Below, piece by piece: positions 59,465 to 64,000 of a stretch of DNA of 64,000 nucleotides. The position numbers and the translations under genes are program-made. The stretch's first letter is position 1. Each line of letters opens with the position of its first letter. The notes beneath the pieces were generated by a model. That model ran no database searches, had not been told where the DNA came from, and worked only from the letters and a program-made list of their open reading frames with translations. This stretch comes from an uncultured Muribaculaceae bacterium (lineage in GTDB: Bacteria; Bacteroidota; Bacteroidia; Bacteroidales; Muribaculaceae): positions 62,001 through 126,000 of the forward strand of contig CAJUIW010000005.1 in assembly GCA_910586895.1 (NCBI GenBank). Direction: 5' to 3'.

Positions 59465-59472
59465 TATATTTG
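59465..59472 (+). promoter_or_regulatory. -7 box of the TlpA-like gene
   Basis: TATATTTG, 16 nt before the ATG at 59489; it overlaps an upstream frame extension and therefore supports that start. Confidence 0.55.
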
Positions 59473-59488
59473 TAAAAAATTATACCTT

Positions 59489-60550
59489 ATGAAAAAATTT
59501 ACAATGATTGCAGCGGCATTTGCCGCAATGGCCGCAATGTCATGTGCGTCGGCACAGGCTCCGGTCTATAATCTTACTGTACCTCTGACAGAGGATGAGG
59601 ATGACCTCAAAGCATATATCCTTGATTATGATACAGGTGAAAAAATTGACTCAACTATAGTGGAGAGCGGCGCTGCCGTTTTCCGCGGCACTATTGACAA
59701 GCCGGTACTTGCCCAACTGATTGTCGACGGCACACGCATGGGTATGTTCGTACTCGAACCGGGCCAGATATCACGCGATGCCAAGACTCGCGCATTCACA
59801 GGAACTGTCAACAACCAGCGCTTCATTGATTTCGGCAATGCAAGTGCCGAACTCGAAAAGGGCTATCGCTCCGCTATGGCCGACACTTCAGCCACCGGCA
59901 AAGAGAACGCCAAAAAGATACTGGACGAATACTATGCCAATATGAAGAAGGTCATGAATGATAATATTGACAATCCTCTTGGCTATTATCTTTTCCTGCA
60001 GCAGAGCTATGACATGAGCCGCGCCGAACTTGACAAGAATCTTGCCGAGCATCCGTCGCTGGCTCAGAGCAAGCGCATACAGCGTCTGCGTCAAGCTTTG
60101 GTCAACAAGGAAGAAACCTCTGTAGGACATAAATTCAAGGATTTCAGCATTACACAGCCCGATGGCTCTGTCAAGAAACTCAGCGACTATGTAGGCAAAG
60201 GCAAATATGCGCTCGTTGACTTCTGGGCAAGTTGGTGCGGCCCCTGCATCCGTGAGACAAAGGTTATCAAGGAGCTCTACAACAAGTATGCCGACAAGGG
60301 CCTTACAGTACTCGGAGTAGCTGTATGGGACAAGCCCGAGGATACTCTGAACGCCATAAAGAAACATGAACTTCCCTGGGAATCAATAATCAATGCCCAG
60401 ACAATACCTACTGACATCTATGGCATCTCAGGCATTCCGTGCATCATACTGTTTGACCCCGAAGGCAACATAGTAAGCCGCGACAAGCAGGATGCTGCGC
60501 TTGTAGCTGATGTCGATGCTGCTATGGCCAAGGTTGCCGCTGCTGAATAA
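59489..60550 (+). CDS. TlpA-like thioredoxin-fold lipoprotein with DUF4369-type N-terminus
   Basis: 353 aa exported thiol-disulfide protein. The signal region (about 1-23) contains AAMSC, a plausible lipobox at Cys19, although cleavage at SAQA is also possible. Residues about 25-125 form the DUF4369-like beta domain. A helical linker precedes the thioredoxin domain (about 215-353) with the redox motif WCGPC (249-253), the cis-Pro in SGIPCIILFD and a GHKFKDFSI start. Such proteins reduce or isomerise periplasmic disulfides. Monocistronic between a promoter box and a terminator. Confidence 0.9.
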   Translation: MKKFTMIAAAFAAMAAMSCASAQAPVYNLTVPLTEDEDDLKAYILDYDTGEKIDSTIVESGAAVFRGTIDKPVLAQLIVDGTRMGMFVLEPGQISRDAKTRAFTGTVNNQRFIDFGNASAELEKGYRSAMADTSATGKENAKKILDEYYANMKKVMNDNIDNPLGYYLFLQQSYDMSRAELDKNLAEHPSLAQSKRIQRLRQALVNKEETSVGHKFKDFSITQPDGSVKKLSDYVGKGKYALVDFWASWCGPCIRETKVIKELYNKYADKGLTVLGVAVWDKPEDTLNAIKKHELPWESIINAQTIPTDIYGISGIPCIILFDPEGNIVSRDKQDAALVADVDAAMAKVAAAE

Positions 60551-60579
60551 TCGTCATAGTTCAGAATACAAATCTATAC

Positions 60580-60635
60580 AGGAGGCTGTCCCCAATACGA
60601 CAATTGACTCAAGCGGGACAGCCTCCATGTTTTTT
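60580..60635 (+). terminator. Terminator after the TlpA-like gene
   Basis: GGAGGCTGTCCC (60580-60591) pairs perfectly with GGGACAGCCTCC (60614-60625), followed by seven T from 60629. Confidence 0.88.
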
Positions 60636-60659
60636 TCATAACCTAAAGGAATTCAGATT

Positions 60660-61070
60660 ATGCGAAAGGTATATCGTTCGAAAATTGATTGGTCGATATG
60701 GTGTATGCTATTGTTTACCATTACCATAATGATAGTATGCGCCATAGGCTCAAACTGGGTTATATCCCTTCCTCTCATATCGGCTATAATCCTATTCGTT
60801 GTGGCGATATCCGGCACACGGTACGTGATAGATGGTAACACCCTGATAGTATACCATTTCTTCCGCGCGCACAGAATACCTATCGCCAAAATAAAAAGCG
60901 CCACCCCGGCCAAAGGATTTCTCACCGGACCGGCATTATCATCTGACAGAGTATCTCTGCGGTTCACGGACCGGTCGGTGCTCAAAAGCTCCAAACCTAT
61001 GGAAATATCACCCCGCCATAGGGATGAATTCATAGCCCAGCTGAAAGAATTGAATCCCGCCATTGTATGA
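60660..61070 (+). CDS. Small membrane protein with bacterial PH-like domain
   Basis: 136 aa. Two close hydrophobic helices (about 12-32 and 35-55) are followed by a PH-like beta domain (about 55-135: TRYVIDGNTLIVYHFF, RIPIAKIKSATPAK, ISPRHRDEFIAQLKEL). This is the pattern of bPH_4-type proteins common in Bacteroidota. Function unknown. It lies between the TlpA terminator and the tRNA promoter. Confidence 0.75.
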   Translation: MRKVYRSKIDWSIWCMLLFTITIMIVCAIGSNWVISLPLISAIILFVVAISGTRYVIDGNTLIVYHFFRAHRIPIAKIKSATPAKGFLTGPALSSDRVSLRFTDRSVLKSSKPMEISPRHRDEFIAQLKELNPAIV

Positions 61071-61128
61071 TGACATTTACAATAACCCTCGATTCGGACA
61101 GATTCAGGATGAAAAAACCTCAGTAAAT

Positions 61129-61159
61129 TTGCCATCCACACAAAAAAACATTACCTTTG
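61129..61159 (+). promoter_or_regulatory. Promoter of tRNA-Ser
   Basis: TTTGCC (TTG 61129-61131) and TACCTTTG (61152-61159) with 20-nt spacing, ending 18 nt before the tRNA; one of the best promoter matches in the window. Confidence 0.85.
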
Positions 61160-61177
61160 CATCCGCAACAAAGCTAA

Positions 61178-61265
61178 GGAGAGGTGCTCGAGTGGCTGAA
61201 GAGGCACGCCTGGAAAGCGTGTATACCCCAAAAGGGTATCCCGGGTTCGAATCCCGGTCTCTCCG
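61178..61265 (+). tRNA. tRNA-Ser (anticodon GGA)
   Basis: An 88-nt cloverleaf. The acceptor GGAGAGG pairs with TCTCTCC (61258-61264; one G-T pair), with discriminator G. The D arm contains GAGTGGCTGAAGAGG, the anticodon loop CTGGAAA gives GGA, a long class II variable arm (TACCCC/GGGTA-type pairing) follows, and the T arm is CCGGG-TTCGAAT-CCCGG. The CCA end is not encoded. Confidence 0.97.
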
Positions 61266-61283
61266 CAAACAAATTTTATAAAG

Positions 61284-61316
61284 AATCCCGCAAGCAGCAC
61301 GCCTGCGGGATTTTTT
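61284..61316 (+). terminator. Terminator after tRNA-Ser
   Basis: AATCCCGCA (61284-61292) pairs with TGCGGGATT (61304-61312), with a run of six T from 61311. Confidence 0.85.
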
Positions 61317-61333
61317 GCTATTAGGAATCCCTT

Positions 61334-61450
61334 ATGTCATCACCAACACTTTACATCATTGCAGGATGCAATGGAGCTGGAAAAACAACAGCCTCCTATT
61401 CCGTACTCCCGACAATACTTGATTGTGTTGAGTTACCTTATCATGTCTGA
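61334..61450 (+). pseudogene. Truncated zeta-toxin-like ATPase (N-terminal remnant)
   Basis: A 38-codon frame beginning MSSPTLYIIAGCNGAGKTTA, with an intact Walker A (GCNGAGKTT). This is the N-terminus of zeta-toxin-type P-loop kinases, which normally run to roughly 190-250 aa. After ILDCVE, where the family continues into its substrate-binding region, it ends LPYHV-stop. Most of the protein is missing, consistent with an internal deletion. Its 3' end still overlaps the next gene by 8 nt, as a coupled gene pair would. Confidence 0.7.
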
Positions 61451-61625
61451 ACAAGAAAAAATAATTCTTAGAAATAGAATTCTTGAAGGTCTGAAAAAGT
61501 CCTTTCATGACTTGGTTGTGCGCAAGGCTGCCCTCGGTCAAGAGATGGTGGTTGGTGATTCCAATGGTGCAACAAAAATTATACCTGCGGCAGAACTTCT
61601 TTCTGAAATTGAAAAGGACAAATAA
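61443..61625 (+). CDS. Small partner protein of the zeta-like gene
   Basis: A 60-aa protein, EQEKIILRNRILEGLKKSF then LVVRKAALGQEMVVGDSNG and a Glu/Lys-rich end. Short proteins of this kind (helix, then a V-x-G-x-x-G strand, then IPAAELL) accompany zeta-like ATPases in Bacteroidota and may be the antitoxin half. It looks intact although the upstream toxin-like gene is truncated. The frame is open upstream to 61359, overlapping the remnant; the ATG at 61443 is chosen. Confidence 0.55.
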   Translation: MSEQEKIILRNRILEGLKKSFHDLVVRKAALGQEMVVGDSNGATKIIPAAELLSEIEKDK

Positions 61626-61646
61626 CGGTCTTTATTTACATTGGAT

Positions 61647-61895
61647 ATGGATGCTGATTGGTTTATTTATCCAGGGCTCGGGATATTGCTCTTAGGAGCG
61701 ATATTTGGATTCTATGTTGCTTATAAAGGGTACCGGTCTACTGATTGGTCCAATCTGAAACGCATATCCGCAAGAGCGACATTCTTCCGCGGAGAGCCTA
61801 CCCCCGCGATGAAAAAACTGACACGCACATGGATGATCATCATGATTGCGGGATTCATACTCTTAGCTATCGGCATATCAATCGGAACAAATTAG
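61647..61895 (+). CDS. Small two-helix membrane protein
   Basis: 82 aa with hydrophobic helices at about 7-27 and 58-78, joined by a basic loop (STDWSNLKRISARATFFRG). A TTG two codons upstream (61641) also fits; the ATG at 61647 is preferred. It starts 21 nt after the zeta-partner gene. No family was recognised. Confidence 0.6.
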   Translation: MDADWFIYPGLGILLLGAIFGFYVAYKGYRSTDWSNLKRISARATFFRGEPTPAMKKLTRTWMIIMIAGFILLAIGISIGTN

Positions 61896-61939
61896 GCTGA
61901 TTTCCGTAGTTTTCAGTTTTAAGAACCGAGCATTATACT

Positions 61940-61947
61940 TATATTTG
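61940..61947 (+). promoter_or_regulatory. -7 box upstream of the 62003 gene
   Basis: TATATTTG, 55 nt before the ATG at 62003. Confidence 0.5.
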
Positions 61948-62002
61948 CACTCAGGCCTGTGTGCCTGTAAATCAAATCACAATTAATAAATCCAATCAAA
62001 CC

Positions 62003-62374
62003 ATGGAAGCTATCAGTATTTTATCCATTCTGTTTTTTATCGTAACTATCGGTGTAGAGATTTTTCTAATCGTAAAGTTCATAGGGCTCTGCAACGATGT
62101 CAATGCTATAAAATCATACATCAGCGGTGTGTCATCAAGTTCTGGCAATCCCATATCTATCCGTGAGGTAAAGGAAGCTATGCTCACAGGGCGTGAGGAG
62201 CAGATATACCTCGCCATATTGGAACGTCTTCTGGCTGTGATGAAAGAATACGACCTTCACCCCAACGGCAAACAAAAGATTGAGGCAGCCGAACGTATGT
62301 GCGCAATTCTTGGCCGTCAACTGCCCGAGCAGTTACGTTCTATCGAAGCATACCGCCAATATATGCAGAACTAA
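62003..62374 (+). CDS. Membrane-anchored helical protein of unknown function
   Basis: 123 aa. One N-terminal helix (about 5-28, LSILFFIVTIGVEIFLIVKF) is followed by a soluble helical region (REVKEAMLTGREEQIYLAIL, KIEAAERMCAILGRQLPEQL). The frame opens with a GTG at 61961 beyond the promoter box, so the ATG at 62003 is used. It converges with the next small gene, leaving 3 nt between their stops. Function unknown. Confidence 0.62.
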   Translation: MEAISILSILFFIVTIGVEIFLIVKFIGLCNDVNAIKSYISGVSSSSGNPISIREVKEAMLTGREEQIYLAILERLLAVMKEYDLHPNGKQKIEAAERMCAILGRQLPEQLRSIEAYRQYMQN

Positions 62375-62377
62375 CGT

Positions 62378-62584
62378 TTATTTACGGTTATCCTCACGCG
62401 CTTTCTTATAGTAGCTCCAGAAAGAGCTGAACAGCAGTATTGTTACAGCTGCTGACCCGAATACCTGAAGCCATACTATCCGGGGTATCGGAGTGCTGCT
62501 CATCACAACACGCATCACCATGATATATACGCTTGCAAGAGTAAGTACAGCATACCAGTTGCGCTTAGTTTTATTGCTTGCCAT
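62378..62584 (-). CDS. Small two-helix membrane protein
   Basis: 68 aa with helices at about 11-28 and 35-55, basic at both ends (MASNKTKRNW and YYKKAREDNRK). No family was recognised. It is convergent with the preceding gene and divergent from tag, with about 78 nt between the start codons. Confidence 0.55.
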   Translation of the reverse strand: MASNKTKRNWYAVLTLASVYIMVMRVVMSSTPIPRIVWLQVFGSAAVTILLFSSFWSYYKKAREDNRK

Positions 62585-62624
62585 ATTGAAATAGATTCTG
62601 TTTTCTGATTAGACGCATTTTATG

Positions 62625-62632
62625 TAAGTTTG
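62625..62632 (+). promoter_or_regulatory. -7 box of tag
   Basis: TAAGTTTG, 30 nt upstream of the ATG at 62663; the frame extension to 62630 would overlap it. Confidence 0.5.
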
Positions 62633-62662
62633 TCACACGATAAACTAAAAAAACGTAGCAAA

Positions 62663-63241
62663 ATGGATAATCTGATTGACGGTCATTGCGGATGGGCCGG
62701 CAAGGATCCGCTGTATGTAAAGTATCACGATGAGGAGTGGGGCCGACCGGTCACTGACGATGCCACTTTATTTGAATTCCTGCTGCTTGAGAGCGCACAG
62801 GCGGGCTTGTCATGGATCACCATTCTCCGTAAGCGCGACGGCTACAAGGAGGCGTTCCACAACTTTGACGCTGAAAAAGTGGCGGCAATGACCGAAGCTG
62901 ATGTTGAACGCCTGATGCAGTTCGATGGCATAGTGCGCAACCGGCGTAAGATAGCATCGGCAATATCCAATGCATCGCTATTTCTGACGATTCAAAAGGA
63001 GTTTGGCAGTTTCCGCAATTACATTCTCCGATTCTTCACCACAGAGGTTCCGGTAAGGAACCGGTTCAGGCATCTGAGTGAGATTCCTGTCACTTCGCCC
63101 GAGGCTGAAGCGATAAGCCGCGACATGAAGCGACGCGGATTTAAGTTTTTCGGCCCGACCGTATGCTACGCGTTTCTTCAAGCCACGGGATTTGTCAATG
63201 ACCACCTTGCTGGATGCTACTGCTATGACAGTCAGGACTGA
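62663..63241 (+). CDS. tag: DNA-3-methyladenine glycosylase I
   Basis: Base-excision enzyme removing 3-methyladenine from alkylated DNA. 192 aa. Zinc ligands are in HCGW near residue 8, YHDEEWG, and the C-terminal DHLAGCYCY. The base-binding block is LLLESAQAGLSWITIL with its conserved Glu and Trp, then RDGYKEAFHNFD. The open frame starts at a TTG (62630) inside the promoter; the ATG at 62663 is used. Monocistronic. Confidence 0.94.
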   Translation: MDNLIDGHCGWAGKDPLYVKYHDEEWGRPVTDDATLFEFLLLESAQAGLSWITILRKRDGYKEAFHNFDAEKVAAMTEADVERLMQFDGIVRNRRKIASAISNASLFLTIQKEFGSFRNYILRFFTTEVPVRNRFRHLSEIPVTSPEAEAISRDMKRRGFKFFGPTVCYAFLQATGFVNDHLAGCYCYDSQD

Positions 63242-63332
63242 GCGCAAATATTATTTTGCCCGATTGATATACTCTTTTTAAGCAAAAATATTATAAACCC
63301 GACATTTATTTGCCAAACTGAACTAATTTGAT

Positions 63333-63361
63333 TTGTAATTCTAAATTATTTGCTAATTTTG
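63333..63361 (+). promoter_or_regulatory. Promoter of the second NhaC gene
   Basis: TTG (63333-63335) and TAATTTTG (63354-63361) with 18-nt spacing, 23 nt before the ATG at 63385. Confidence 0.6.
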
Positions 63362-63384
63362 CATCCAATTTTGAAAATGCATAA

Positions 63385-64000
63385 ATGGTAAATATTTTTA
63401 AGAAATCACGCAAAGAAGTTCCCGGATTGGCACTCTCCATTGTCCCTGTAGTAGCACTTTTGTCAGCTCTAACGGCTTTGATAGCTGTATCAGGTGCTGA
63501 ATCGGCTCAGGAATGGGGTCCGTGGCTTTTAGGCGGAGCTGCCGTTTTCGCAACTCTCCTCGGGCTACTCTTCACCCGATGCGGATGGCGCGGGATAGTA
63601 ACCGGCATAAAGAAAAGCGCCACACAGATACTTCCCGCCATACCGATACTTCTACTGATAGGCACTCTAAGCTCTACATGGATGCTGAGCGGCGTTGTAC
63701 CATATCTTATTGACTTCGGCGTGCATCTGCTGAGCCCCGAAAGCTTCCTGCTGATAACATGCTGTGTGTGTTCACTCGTGTCAATGGTGACAGGTAGCTC
63801 CTGGACCACCATAGCCACCATAGGTGTGGCATTCATGGGGGTCGGTACAGTGATGGGATATAGCGAGGCATGGACAGCCGGAGCCATTATATCAGGAGCA
63901 TATTTCGGCGATAAGATGTCGCCGCTGAGCGACACTACCGTGCTGGCATCAAGCTCCTGTGGTGTAGACCTGTTCAAGCATATACGAAATATGGTGGCTA
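63385..64000 (+). CDS. nhaC: NhaC family Na+/H+ antiporter (5' part, cut by window end)
   Basis: The open frame runs 205 codons to the window edge without a stop. It begins MVNIFKKSRKEVPGLALSI and has five or more hydrophobic helices. GAYFGDKMSPLSDTTVLASS is the NhaC signature, preceded by MVTGSSWTTIATIGVAFMGV. Inner-membrane Na+/H+ exchange (or malate/lactate exchange in related proteins) is expected. It is closer to classical NhaC than the paralogue at 23133. Confidence 0.9.
   Translation, partial: MVNIFKKSRKEVPGLALSIVPVVALLSALTALIAVSGAESAQEWGPWLLGGAAVFATLLGLLFTRCGWRGIVTGIKKSATQILPAIPILLLIGTLSSTWMLSGVVPYLIDFGVHLLSPESFLLITCCVCSLVSMVTGSSWTTIATIGVAFMGVGTVMGYSEAWTAGAIISGAYFGDKMSPLSDTTVLASSSCGVDLFKHIRNMVA

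Noticed and set aside
1..64000. CRISPR arrays, rRNA operons, prophage or intact insertion sequences
   Set aside because: No regularly spaced repeats, rRNA signatures, transposase or phage structural genes were found while reading the window.

Overview
The window looks like chromosomal DNA from a gut Bacteroidales bacterium, most likely Muribaculaceae-like; the family assignment is an inference. Support comes from promoters of the Bacteroidota type (a TAnnTTTG -7 box, sometimes with a TTG about 17-20 nt upstream), A-rich rather than Shine-Dalgarno start regions, and Bacteroidota-restricted families (DUF4295, DUF4835, DUF4249, CHU_C-type sorting domain, Fkp, OMP_b-brl_3 barrels). Base composition looks close to half G+C, except for an AT-richer patch at 40.5-42.1 kb.

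Layout. 0-15.8 kb is core: PBP1A, the sliding clamp dnaN, a DnaQ-like exonuclease, coaBC, a DUF4835 protein, recN, rlmB, an odd potassium-channel-like protein, a T9SS-sorted surface protein, a lytic transglycosylase, uvrA, and the ribosomal operon rpmB-rpmG-DUF4295 behind a structured leader. 16-24.4 kb holds a GH20 hexosaminidase behind a repeat-rich leader, a FadL-like barrel, an LEA-like lipoprotein, a DcaP-like porin, a glutaminase-fold protein that has lost its catalytic motif, and an NhaC-type antiporter. 24.5-35.5 kb has an M16 peptidase, a surface locus (two secreted proteins, TonB-dependent receptor, DUF4249 lipoprotein) and the fucose-salvage enzyme Fkp, which converges on a sialidase-like protein.

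37.3-40.4 kb is an ABC transporter operon carrying its own YtrA-type GntR repressor. 40.5-42 kb is a tripartite HipBST-type toxin-antitoxin module. 42-46.3 kb has a HAD phosphatase diverging from a MATE exporter, then mgsA and an FAD oxidoreductase. 46.3-51.1 kb has DUF6155, S9 and M48 peptidases, a membrane protein and a PepSY-like protein. 51.2-55.8 kb has a BlaI/M56-TonB sensor pair, then a 441-bp gap with a decayed copy of the ABC-operon promoter and first codons, then a TonB-linked barrel. 55.9-64 kb has nadE, a small barrel protein with a glycosyltransferase, a TlpA-like thioredoxin, a PH-domain protein, tRNA-Ser(GGA), a truncated zeta-toxin-like relic with its partner gene, small membrane proteins, tag, and the start of a second NhaC antiporter that runs off the window.

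Most noteworthy: the copied GntR-type promoter at 53.1 kb, the catalytically dead glutaminase homologue with a four-cysteine cluster, the HipBST module with its operators, and the channel whose selectivity filter reads TCGSNI. No CRISPR array, rRNA operon or intact insertion sequence was seen.
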